Shown here: positions 7,452 through 15,619 of the stretch, piece after piece | Layout of the letters: every line of letters starts with the position of its first letter | Position numbering within the stretch: the stretch's first letter is position 1 | NCBI RefSeq assembly: GCF_016065055.1 | Contig: NZ_CP065856.1 | Span: 1,301,836-1,365,835 of the forward strand | Reading direction: 5' to 3' | Origin: Halosimplex litoreum | GTDB lineage: Archaea; Halobacteriota; Halobacteria; Halobacteriales; Haloarculaceae | Length of the DNA stretch: 64,000 bases | Made by a program: the position numbers and the translations under genes | Notes under the pieces: model-generated | What the model was told of the DNA's origin: nothing | What the model saw: only the letters and a program-made list of their open reading frames with translations | Database searches by the model: none

Positions 7452-10016
7452 CTATTCGAGCCGAATCTCCTCGATAGTGAGGACGCTGCTACCGCCCTGC
7501 CAGAAGTTCAACCGCACCGAAAGTCCCCCCACAGAGCGGTCGATACCCGCTGACTCCATGTCGACGCGCACCGCGCTCGTACTCGTCCCGACGACGTCGT
7601 CGGTGACGTCGGCGAGCATCGTCCGTACCCCGCCCATGTCGAACAGGACTTCGGACTCCTCGCCCCCGTTCGTACCGCTGACCTCGAACACCAGCGTCGA
7701 GTACTCCTCGATGGACTGGTTGATCTGCTCCTGGAACCAGCCGCCGTTGTCGTACTCCAGGACGAGCGCGCCGTCTTCGACCGCGCCGCCGCCGTTCTCG
7801 AAGCTCCCGGCGCCACACCACTGGCCCAGGTCGTTGCGGTGGCTCGCCCAGCCGGGATCGCCGTCGTAGTCGTCGACCACCAGCGCGTCGGCTGGCGTCT
7901 CGCCGTCGCCGCCGTCGGCGGCGGCCGTCGTCGCCGCGACCGTCGCGGCGTCGGACTCGTTGCCTGCACCGTCGACCGCCGTGACCGCGATCTCGTAGCT
8001 GGTGTCCGCCGAGAGTCCCTCGACCGTCGTCGACGTGGTGTCCGCGTCGACCGACTCGGCTTCGCTGCCGTCGACGGAGACAGCGTACCGGTCGAGGCCG
8101 CTTCCGCCCGAGTCGGTCGACACGTCCCACGACACCTCGACCGTCGCGGTCGTCGCGGTCGTCACCGAGAGGTTCGCCGGCACCGACGGTGCGTCAGTGT
8201 CACCGTCGTCGCGGGCCGCGGTCGTCGCCGTCACGGTCGCGGCCGCGGACACGTTGCCCGCGCCGTCGACCGCCGCGACGCCGATCTCGTACGAACTACC
8301 AGCCGACAGCTCCTCGACCGTCGCGGTCGTCATCCCGGCGCCGACCGTCTGGTCTCGACCGCCGTTCACGGAGACGACGTACCCGTCGAGTCCCGACGAA
8401 CCGTTGTCTGAGGCGTCGTCCCAGGTGACCGTGACCGTCGAATCGGTCGTCGCCGACACCGAGAGGGCCTCCGGCACCGAGGGGGGCTGCGTGTCGCCCG
8501 TCCCGCCACCGTCGCCTTCGACCGTGACGGTGACCGTCGTCGTGCCCGACGCGTCGGAGACCGAGACCGTCTCGGTCGTCTCGGCGCTGTCGGTGCCGAC
8601 CGTGATCTCGTGGTCGCCGAGGAAGGCGCTGGTCGCGTACGCGCCCGAGTCGTCGGTGGTCCCGGAGTCGTCGGTCCACCACTCGTCGTAGACCAGCCCG
8701 GTCCACACGTCGTAGGCCGGTTTCTGCGACCAGTCCTGGTAGAACAGCGGCGCCTCGTTCTCCCAGTGGTCGCCGTCCCAGAAGCCCCAGACGACGAAGG
8801 CGTCGACGCCCGGGTGGGAGAACGCGCCGCGCAGGTAGTTCTCCGTCACGTCGGCGCGCTCCTCGTCGGAGTTCCAGTCGTCGCCGTTGTACGTGTCGAA
8901 CTCCGTGATCTTCACGCGTGCGCCGTGGTCGGCCCACGTGTTGATCTCGGATACCACCTGGTCGACGTCGATGCGCCCGTCCGGGTCGCTGTTCGTGTCG
9001 AACTCGCCCTCCCGAGCGGCGATATGTGCCTGCAGGCCGACCGTGTCGACCTGCGCCCCGTTTTCGTTGATGTGGTCGATCTGCGACTCGTAGCGATTGT
9101 CCGTGTAGCTGTAAGGGAACTGGTTGAAGTCGTTGACCGCGATGCCGACGTCGAGGTCGTTCTCGTCGATGACCGAGGCCGCCTCGTCGTACCAGTCGGC
9201 CAGCAGCTGGGAGGTCCACGGAACGACCTCACCGTTCCAGGGCTCCTCGGTGTCGATCTGGTCGCCGTAGACGCCGAGCTGGAGCTGGTAGACGTGCATC
9301 GCCTCGTTGACGACGTCCCAGTCGGTGATGTCGTCGCCGTAGTGGGTGATGATCTCCTCGATGTGGGCCATCGAGCGCTCGCGGATCGTCTCGGCGTCGC
9401 GTTCCTCGATGGCTGTCTGGATATCCGAGGGGATCGCCGCCACGTCCTCGCGGCCCCACAGGCAGACGTGTCCCCGCATGTCCAGCCCCTGGTCGAGCAA
9501 CCAGTTCGTCGCCTCGTCGGCGGTCTGGCGGTTGTTCTCCCAGAACCGCCACTTGTGGTGGTTCCCGAGCACCGCCGTGTTGAACAGCTCCGGGATGTAC
9601 TCGCGGTAGTTGTCGCCCTCGCTGGACTGGTCGACGAGCCTGTCGGCGTTGACCGCCGTCCCGAAACCGAACTCGTGTTCTTGCTGGGAAACCGATACTT
9701 CCGCACCGGAGACCGCCGAGCCGTCGGGGTTCTCGACGACCACTTCGAGGTCGCCGGTCCGGTGCTCCTGGATGCGCTCGTCGACCGTCTTGGCGGTGTC
9801 GGCCGTCTCCGCGGCCGCCGTCCCGCTGGCCGCGCCGCCGAGCCCCGCCGCGGCCGCCGCGGCCAGCGACGCTTTCAGGTAGTCCCGCCGGTCCATCGAC
9901 GCCGGTACCTCGGCGGCGTCGTCGGAGCGGTCCGGACGCCCGGCGCCCGTCTCGACGCTTCCGCTGTCGGCCGGCGCCGTCGTCGATTCGATGTCGTTCG
10001 TGTCGTCGTTTGGCAT
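7452..10016 (-). CDS. Secreted GH10 endo-beta-1,4-xylanase with Fn3 repeats and shared C-terminal domain
   Basis: The protein has 854 residues and is a close paralogue of the GH10 enzyme encoded just downstream. The Tat signal (MDRRDYLKASLAAAAAAG) and the first 100 residues after it are nearly the same. GH10 motifs are MRGHVCLWG, WDVVNEAM (acid/base Glu about 237) and KITEFDTYN (nucleophile Glu about 371). Two fibronectin-III repeats follow (each ending like AVDGAGN), and then the shared accessory domain (LVVDDYDGDPGWASHRNDL to LTIEEIRLE). DUF4397 and PKD domains are absent, so the two paralogues differ mainly in their accessory modules. The gene lies 28 bp after the GH5-CBM6 gene and 33 bp before the second GH10 gene, consistent with one transcript. 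Confidence 0.92.
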   Translation of the reverse strand: MPNDDTNDIESTTAPADSGSVETGAGRPDRSDDAAEVPASMDRRDYLKASLAAAAAAGLGGAASGTAAAETADTAKTVDERIQEHRTGDLEVVVENPDGSAVSGAEVSVSQQEHEFGFGTAVNADRLVDQSSEGDNYREYIPELFNTAVLGNHHKWRFWENNRQTADEATNWLLDQGLDMRGHVCLWGREDVAAIPSDIQTAIEERDAETIRERSMAHIEEIITHYGDDITDWDVVNEAMHVYQLQLGVYGDQIDTEEPWNGEVVPWTSQLLADWYDEAASVIDENDLDVGIAVNDFNQFPYSYTDNRYESQIDHINENGAQVDTVGLQAHIAAREGEFDTNSDPDGRIDVDQVVSEINTWADHGARVKITEFDTYNGDDWNSDEERADVTENYLRGAFSHPGVDAFVVWGFWDGDHWENEAPLFYQDWSQKPAYDVWTGLVYDEWWTDDSGTTDDSGAYATSAFLGDHEITVGTDSAETTETVSVSDASGTTTVTVTVEGDGGGTGDTQPPSVPEALSVSATTDSTVTVTWDDASDNGSSGLDGYVVSVNGGRDQTVGAGMTTATVEELSAGSSYEIGVAAVDGAGNVSAAATVTATTAARDDGDTDAPSVPANLSVTTATTATVEVSWDVSTDSGGSGLDRYAVSVDGSEAESVDADTTSTTVEGLSADTSYEIAVTAVDGAGNESDAATVAATTAAADGGDGETPADALVVDDYDGDPGWASHRNDLGQWCGAGSFENGGGAVEDGALVLEYDNGGWFQEQINQSIEEYSTLVFEVSGTNGGEESEVLFDMGGVRTMLADVTDDVVGTSTSAVRVDMESAGIDRSVGGLSVRLNFWQGGSSVLTIEEIRLE

Positions 10017-10044
10017 GGATGTAGATGTCGTCGCGCGTCGTTCG

Positions 10045-13000
10045 CTACTCGAGCCGGATCTCCTCGATGGTCAGCGTGCTACTGCCGCCCTGCCAGAAGT
10101 TCAACCGCACCGACGGCGACGAGCGGTCGATGCCCGTCGACTCCATGTCGACGCGCACCGCGCTCGTACTCGTCCCGACCGAGTCGTCGGTGACGTCGGC
10201 GAGCATCGTCCGTACCCCGCCCATGTCGAACAGGACTTCGGACTCCTCGCCCCCGTTCGCGCCGCTGACCTCGAACACCAGCGTGTCGTAGTCGCTCACG
10301 TCCCGGTTGATCTGGCTCTGGAACCAGCCGCCGTCGTCGTACTCCAGGACGAGCGCGCCGCCGGTCTCCTCGCCGCCGCCGTTGGCGAAGCTGCCGGCCC
10401 CACACCACTGGTCCAGGTCGTTGCGATGACTCGGCCAGCCCGGGTCGCCGTCGTAGTCGTCGACCACCAGCGCGTCGGCGGGCGTCTCGCCGTCGCTGCC
10501 GTCGTCTTCGCTCCCGTCGTCGTCACTCGCCGCGGTCGTCGCGGTCACGGTCGCCGCCGCGGACTCGTTGCCCGCGCCGTCGACCGCCGTGACCGCGAGG
10601 TCGTAGGCGGTCTCGATCGAGAGCCCCTGGACCGTCGCAGCCGTGGTGTCCGCGGGGACCGTCTGTTCGTCGCTGCCGTCGAGGGAAACGACGTAGTGGT
10701 CGACGCCGCTCCCGCCCGGATCGGTCGACGCGTCCCACGAGAGAGCGACCGTCGAGGTGGTCGTGTCCGTCACCGAGAGGTTCGGGGGCGCCGAGGGGGC
10801 GGTCGCGTCGCCGTCGCTCTCGTCGGTCGTCGCCGCGACGGTCACCGTCGGGGATGCGTTGCCCGCAGCGTCGACCGCGCTGGCGCCGATCTCGTAGGAA
10901 CTGTCGGCGGCGAGACCGTCGACAGTGGCGGTCGTGGTGCCGGCCGGGACCGTCCCGTCCTCGCTGCCGTCGAGGGAAACGACGTAGTGGTCGACGCCGC
11001 TACCGTCGTCGGTGGCGGCGTCCCACGACACCGAGACGGAGGCGCTCGTGGTGTCCGTCACGGAGAGGTTCGCGGGTGCAGAGGGCGCGGTCGTGTCGGC
11101 GGCGGCGTCGGTCGTCGCCGAGGCGCTCGTCATCGCCGACTCGTTGCCCGCGCCGTCGACCGCCGAGACCGCGACCGAGTACCTCGTCTCCGCCGACAGA
11201 TCCTCGACCGTCGCCGAGGTGGTGCCCGCGGGGACGGTCCGGACCTCGCTGCCGTCGACGTGGACGGCGTAGCTATCGAGGCCGCTCCCGCCGGTGTCGG
11301 TGACGCCGTCCCACTCGACCGAGATCGAGGAGCTCGACCGCCCGGTCACCGAGAGGTCGGCGGGCGCCGGCGGGGCGGTGGTGTCGCCGCTCCCGCTGGA
11401 CTCACCGAACTCGATCCAGTCGAAGTTCCAGGCGCCCGAGTCGGCGGTGACACGGACCACGTGTTCGCCCTCGGGAAGGTCGAGGTCGCCGACGCGGATC
11501 GCCTGCCAGTTCGACCAGCCGCCGGTCTGCCACACGTCCTGCGTGGCGAGCGTCTCGCCGTCGACGGAGATCCGGAGCGTCCCGCCGCCCCCGGACCCGG
11601 CGGAGACGTTGACCCGCGTCGTGCGTGTGCCCGCCGACTCGACCTGAACCGTGTACTCCAGCCACTCGCCGGTCGAGATATACCCGACGTTGTAGCCGGA
11701 CTCCGCCGACGTACCGATGTCGACGGCGGTGTCGCGGTAGGTCGCTCCGCCCTGGTTGGCGGCGCTGGTGTCGGTGTAGCTGATCCCCTGGCCGCCCTCG
11801 TCGAAGTCCTCGGCCTGGACGCGGCCGGGTAGCGTGTGGGGGCCGTCGTACGGCGACTGCTGGGCGTCCCGTGCGATGGTCTCGGCGACCACCGTCGCCG
11901 GGTCGGACTCGTTGCCGACATCGTCCTCGGCGGTGACGGCGAACTCGTAGGTGGTGCCCGGCGAGAGCCCACTGACCGTCGTCTCGGTCGCGCCGGCCAG
12001 CGCCTCGTGGACACGCTCGCCATCGAGATAGACGGTGTAATGAGAGAGGCCGGCCTCGCCCTCGTCGGTCACGCCGTCCCACGAGAGGTCGACGCTGATC
12101 TCGGTAGCGTTGGAGACCGTCGGATTCGGCGGTGCGGGTGGCGCCGTCGAGTCGTCGACGGCACTCGCCGGAACGCTGTCGGTCTTCGTCTCGTCGAGCC
12201 AGCCTTTGATATACCCCCCCATCTGGTCGTCGCCGTCCTTGAGCGTCCACGTCGAGGCGGCGCCCTCGCCGGGCGAGTCGAAGAAGGTCGGCGCCCACGA
12301 GTCGTCGAAACACCAGGATATCCAGCCCATGTTGGCGTAGTCCTCCGCCCACTGGCGGAACGGCTCCCCCCAGCCGGAGGTGGTCCCCTGGTCGACGCTG
12401 CCGCCCGCCGGGTCCCAGCCGAACTCGGTGACGACGACCGGTACGTCGTCGGCCGGCTCGCCGTAGTACTGGTCGAACTCCGAGGGCGCGCCGTTGGCCG
12501 GGTAGATGTGCGCCGCGTAGATCAGGTTCTCCCCCTCGAAGGGGTACTCCGGGGCCATGTGGGTCACGGAAGTCCATCGCGGCGAGCCGACGATGATCGG
12601 CGTCTCCGGGGCGTGTTCGCGGACGAGGTCGACCCACGGCTGGGCGGCGTCGCGCCAGGTCTGCCAGGCGCCCTCGTCGTCGCCGTACATCGCCGGCTGA
12701 GTCGGCTCGTTGAACAGCTCGTAGATGACGTGCTCGTCGTCGGCGAACTCCGGCGCGACCGCGTTCCAGAACGTCCGCATCACGTCGTCGATCGGGTCGA
12801 GCGTGTCCTCGTTCTCGCTGTTGTACGTCTCCGTCGCTCCCTGCGTGTACGGGCGGATGAGGTGGAAATCGACCAGCGCGTACACGTCGCGGGAGGCGAG
12901 GATGTCGACCGCGGGCCGGACGAACTCGGAGACGACGGTCTCGATCCCGAACTCGTTCACGCTATCCTGCGTGATCGGCAGCCGGACCACGTTCGGGTGC

Positions 13001-13341
13001 CAGCCCCGGTCGGTGTCGGTCGCCCACCGCAGCACCTCCTCGAAGGACTTGGGGTGATACTGACGGTAGAAGCCGGGGTCGGCCGTCGCCATCCCGCGTA
13101 GCTGTACCTCGTTGCCCTGCGGGTCGCGGATCCACTTGCCGTCGGTGTGCAGCCGCGGCGTCGGTACGCCGGCGCTCGCACGCCCGGACAGGAGCGTCCC
13201 GCCGGCCGCCGCCGCGCCGATGGTCTTCAGCGCCGTCCGCCGCGTCGCCGTCGCGGCGCCGCCTCCCGAGCGGCCGTCGCCGGATCGGCCCACGGAGACC
13301 TCGCGTCGACCGGCGTCGGTCTCGGCGTAGTCGTCGCTCAT
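10045..13341 (-). CDS. Secreted GH5 endoglucanase-type enzyme with CBM6, four Fn3 repeats and shared C-terminal domain
   Basis: The protein has 1098 residues. Order: a Tat signal with a Thr between the arginine pair and hydrophobic core (ATRRTALKTIGAAAAGG), then GH5 (about 60-390). Catalytic residues are the acid/base Glu in YELFNEPTQP (about 210) and the nucleophile Glu in VVTEFGWDP (about 306). Next come one Fn3 repeat, a CBM6 carbohydrate-binding module (RVQAEDFDEGGQGISYTD to WNFDWIEFG), three more Fn3 repeats with TAPPAP/TAPSAP starts, and the shared accessory domain. CBM6 commonly binds xylan or amorphous cellulose, so this is probably an endo-beta-glucanase or related enzyme acting on plant cell wall. 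It starts only 5 bp after the GH12 stop codon, which strongly suggests cotranscription. Confidence 0.9.
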   Translation of the reverse strand: MSDDYAETDAGRREVSVGRSGDGRSGGGAATATRRTALKTIGAAAAGGTLLSGRASAGVPTPRLHTDGKWIRDPQGNEVQLRGMATADPGFYRQYHPKSFEEVLRWATDTDRGWHPNVVRLPITQDSVNEFGIETVVSEFVRPAVDILASRDVYALVDFHLIRPYTQGATETYNSENEDTLDPIDDVMRTFWNAVAPEFADDEHVIYELFNEPTQPAMYGDDEGAWQTWRDAAQPWVDLVREHAPETPIIVGSPRWTSVTHMAPEYPFEGENLIYAAHIYPANGAPSEFDQYYGEPADDVPVVVTEFGWDPAGGSVDQGTTSGWGEPFRQWAEDYANMGWISWCFDDSWAPTFFDSPGEGAASTWTLKDGDDQMGGYIKGWLDETKTDSVPASAVDDSTAPPAPPNPTVSNATEISVDLSWDGVTDEGEAGLSHYTVYLDGERVHEALAGATETTVSGLSPGTTYEFAVTAEDDVGNESDPATVVAETIARDAQQSPYDGPHTLPGRVQAEDFDEGGQGISYTDTSAANQGGATYRDTAVDIGTSAESGYNVGYISTGEWLEYTVQVESAGTRTTRVNVSAGSGGGGTLRISVDGETLATQDVWQTGGWSNWQAIRVGDLDLPEGEHVVRVTADSGAWNFDWIEFGESSGSGDTTAPPAPADLSVTGRSSSSISVEWDGVTDTGGSGLDSYAVHVDGSEVRTVPAGTTSATVEDLSAETRYSVAVSAVDGAGNESAMTSASATTDAAADTTAPSAPANLSVTDTTSASVSVSWDAATDDGSGVDHYVVSLDGSEDGTVPAGTTTATVDGLAADSSYEIGASAVDAAGNASPTVTVAATTDESDGDATAPSAPPNLSVTDTTTSTVALSWDASTDPGGSGVDHYVVSLDGSDEQTVPADTTAATVQGLSIETAYDLAVTAVDGAGNESAAATVTATTAASDDDGSEDDGSDGETPADALVVDDYDGDPGWPSHRNDLDQWCGAGSFANGGGEETGGALVLEYDDGGWFQSQINRDVSDYDTLVFEVSGANGGEESEVLFDMGGVRTMLADVTDDSVGTSTSAVRVDMESTGIDRSSPSVRLNFWQGGSSTLTIEEIRLE

Positions 13342-13346
13342 CGTGA

Positions 13347-14852
13347 TTACTCCAGACGGATCCCCTCGATCGTCAGTGTGCTACTGCCGCCCTGCCAGAA
13401 GTTGAACCGGAGCGACGGCGACGAACGGTCGACCCCGGCCGCGTCCAGGTCGACACGGACTTCCGACGTGCTCGTCCCGATCGAGTCGTCGGTGACGTCG
13501 GCGAGCGTGGTCCGCACCCCGCCCATGTCGAACAGGAATTCGGACTCCTCGCCACCGCTGGCGCCGCTGACTTCCAACACGAGGTCGCTGTAGTCGCTCA
13601 CCGACCGGTTGATCTGCTCCTGGAACCAGCCGCCGTTGTCGTACTCCAGCACGAGCGCGCCGTCTTCGACCGCGCCGCCGCCGTTCTCGAAGCTCCCGGC
13701 GCCACACCACTGGCCCAGGTCGTTGCGGTTGGCCGACCACGCGGGGTCACCGTCGTAGTCGTTGACCACGAGCGCGTCGGCCGGCGGCTCGCTGCCACCG
13801 CCGCTCCCGGGGTCCTCGGTGGGCGTGTCCGTCGGCGTATCCGTGGGCGTGTCCGTCGGCGTGTCGGTGGGCGTGTCCGTCGGCGTGTCGGTGGGCGTGT
13901 CCGTCGGCGTGTCGGTTGGCGTGTCCGTCGGCGTGTCGGTGTCGCCGCCGTTGTCGGCGGACTCGCCGGAACCGCTGGCGTACGTCGTCCCGTTGACGGT
14001 CACGTCGAAGGTCTCGTAGGTCGTCTGGCCGGTCGAGCCCGCCCAGTACTCGTTACCGAGTTCGATACCCGACAGCCACAGGTCCTCGCTGACCCCCTGT
14101 TCGTCGGTCATGTAATCGACGATCGGCTTCAGGTCGACCTTTCCGCCGTCGTGGCCGCCCTGGATGCGGAAGATGTAGAAGTCCGCGTTGGTGCCGCCGC
14201 CGGCGTAGTTGGCCCAGAGGTCGACGGTGTTGCCGTACCGGTCGGTCCAGATCGCCTCTTCGATGAGCTGGCCGTGGCTGTGCTGGTCGTTCCAGTCCAG
14301 CAGGAGCATGATCTCGTAGCGGTGCGTCGCGGTCTCCTGGCTGACGGGCTGGTCCATCAACCACCACTCCTCGGCCCAGTCCCACTCGCCGCCGGACTCC
14401 TCGTAGTCGGCCTCGACGTCGATCACCAGTTCGTCGACGTTCCGCCGGCGCACCGGGAAGTCGGCGACGCCGGTGTCCGAGCCCCACGGCTTGGTGCCGA
14501 CGAGCACCTGCGGGTAGTTGATCCCGCCGCCGGTGCCCGAAGCGTCGAAGTCGTAGCCGTAGCTGCCGTCCTCGTTGAGCCAGATACACTGGTCGGCGGC
14601 GTCGTTGCCCCAGCGGTTGTCCACCAGCGAGAACCCCTCGGCCACCTCGATGGTGCCGTAGTCGGAGTTGCAGACCTCCTCGACCTTCGCCGCCGAGGCC
14701 CGGTCGCCCAGGCCGACGGCGAGGCCGCCGGCACCGAGCGCCGCGCCCGCCTTGAGGACGCTTCGTCTGCTGGCGCTGCCGGATCGCGGGGTCGCCGTGC
14801 GTTCGTCGCTCGATTCGGTCGTGTCGTCGTCCGTGTGGTCGTCTCGTGTCAT
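13347..14852 (-). CDS. Secreted GH12-type endo-beta-1,4-glucanase/xyloglucanase with long TPTD linker
   Basis: The protein has 501 residues from the ATG at 14852; the frame is open further upstream, but that part overlaps other remnants and has no signal peptide. A Tat signal (ASRRSVLKAGAALG) is followed by a GH12-like jelly roll (about 55-285). It shows VDNRWGNDAADQCIW, YPQVLVGTKPWG, the probable nucleophile Glu in YEIMLLLDW (about 179) and the probable acid/base Glu in GIELGNEYWAG (about 268). A long (TDTP)n linker leads to the shared accessory domain at the C-terminus (ALVVNDYDGDPAW). GH12 enzymes cleave beta-1,4-glucan or xyloglucan with retention. The family call rests on motif order; GH11 was considered, but the EIM/GIELGNE pair fits GH12 better. 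Confidence 0.8.
   Translation of the reverse strand: MTRDDHTDDDTTESSDERTATPRSGSASRRSVLKAGAALGAGGLAVGLGDRASAAKVEEVCNSDYGTIEVAEGFSLVDNRWGNDAADQCIWLNEDGSYGYDFDASGTGGGINYPQVLVGTKPWGSDTGVADFPVRRRNVDELVIDVEADYEESGGEWDWAEEWWLMDQPVSQETATHRYEIMLLLDWNDQHSHGQLIEEAIWTDRYGNTVDLWANYAGGGTNADFYIFRIQGGHDGGKVDLKPIVDYMTDEQGVSEDLWLSGIELGNEYWAGSTGQTTYETFDVTVNGTTYASGSGESADNGGDTDTPTDTPTDTPTDTPTDTPTDTPTDTPTDTPTDTPTDTPTEDPGSGGGSEPPADALVVNDYDGDPAWSANRNDLGQWCGAGSFENGGGAVEDGALVLEYDNGGWFQEQINRSVSDYSDLVLEVSGASGGEESEFLFDMGGVRTTLADVTDDSIGTSTSEVRVDLDAAGVDRSSPSLRFNFWQGGSSTLTIEGIRLE
13815..13941. repeat. 12/24-bp tandem repeat encoding the TPTD linker
   Basis: The plus strand is a near-perfect tandem array of GTGTCCGTCGGC / GTGTCGGTGGGC 12-mers, about ten units. 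On the minus strand it encodes the TDTP-rich linker of the GH12 enzyme. Shorter arrays of the same type encode linkers near 1,560-1,690, 2,850-2,960 and 16,030-16,210. Such arrays can change length by slippage. Confidence 0.85.
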
Positions 14853-14884
14853 GTGTAGTCTCTCCGGTCCCGTCGATCGCGCGT

Positions 14885-15202
14885 CTATTCGAGCCGTCGC
14901 TCCTCGATCGCGAACGTGCTCGCACCGCCCTGCCAGAAGTTGAAGCGCAGCGACGACGACGCCCGGTCGACCCCCGCGGCTTCCGGATCGACGCGCACAT
15001 CCGTCGCGCTCGTGCCGATGGCGTCGTCGCTCGCGTCGCGGTCGACCTGCTCCTGAAACCCGCCGCCGTTGTCGTACTCCAGCACGAGCGCGCCGCTCCC
15101 CACGGCCTGCAGGAACCGGCGCCGGCGGGCCCCCCCGGACCGTCCGCTCGCGCCGACCCCGTCTCCCGTCGATGGGTCGTCTCGGTCGTCGTCTCGTATC
15201 AT
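14885..15202 (-). pseudogene. Remnant: Tat signal fused to a truncated copy of the shared domain
   Basis: A 105-residue frame begins at the ATG at 15202 with an acidic lead and a Tat-like arginine run (GARRRRFLQAVGSG). It then jumps directly into the middle of the shared accessory domain (ALVLEYDNGGGFQEQVDRD). About 35 residues of that domain are missing before ASDDAIGTSATDVRVD, and the usual FNFWQGGAS and final EERRLE are present. There is no catalytic domain. It looks like the two ends of a former enzyme gene left after internal deletions. The frame is still open, so a short secreted product cannot be excluded. Confidence 0.6.
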
Positions 15203-15243
15203 GTGTCCGTGTGTGCCGCAGGGCTGTACCCCGCTGTCGTCTG

Positions 15244-15537
15244 TCAGTCGTGCTGTTCGACCGCGTCGACCGAGTGGGTCGTCGCGGGCGCCAGGTCGAC
15301 GAGCGTGACGCGGGTCCGCGCCGGCTCGGCCTCGGCCCGCTCGTTCCCGTCGGCGTAGACGTCGTAGTGGTCGATCCTCGCCGGTGCCGCCGTCGGCCAC
15401 GAGAGCGTGGCCGTGACGGCGGTGGTACCGTCGACGGACAGCCCAGTGGGTGCGGCCCGCGCGACCGGCGCAGTACCCCCAGTACCGCGGTCGCGCGCTC
15501 CCCCGTCGCCCCCGTCGGCGTGGTCGGTTCGGTGCAT
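15244..15537 (-). pseudogene. Orphan fibronectin-III fragment
   Basis: A 97-residue frame has an N-terminus rich in Gly/Asp/Thr without a signal peptide. Its remainder resembles one Fn3 repeat of the neighbouring enzymes (APTGLSVDGTTAVTATLSW to RVTLVDLAPATTHSVDA). It sits between the GH5 gene upstream and the truncated remnant downstream, on the same strand. The simplest reading is that this and the remnant at 14,885-15,202 are debris of one deleted multidomain glycoside hydrolase. Confidence 0.45.
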
Positions 15538-15619
15538 GGCTGGTCCGTGTCGTGCATCCGACGGTCGCCCCCCGGCGTCCGGATCGCCCCGGACGCCGAC
15601 GACCGCCGTGGTCGTCGGG

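Noticed and set aside
13762-14019. Plus-strand frame encoding a (SVGVSVGV)n repeat protein
   Set aside because: It is the antisense reading of the TPTD linker array in the GH12 gene; the minus-strand gene has signal peptide, catalytic motifs and accessory domain.
13347-14852. GH11 xylanase assignment
   Set aside because: The order of motifs (NRWGNDAADQCIW, YEIMLLLDW, GIELGNEYW) fits GH12 rather than the GH11 signatures.
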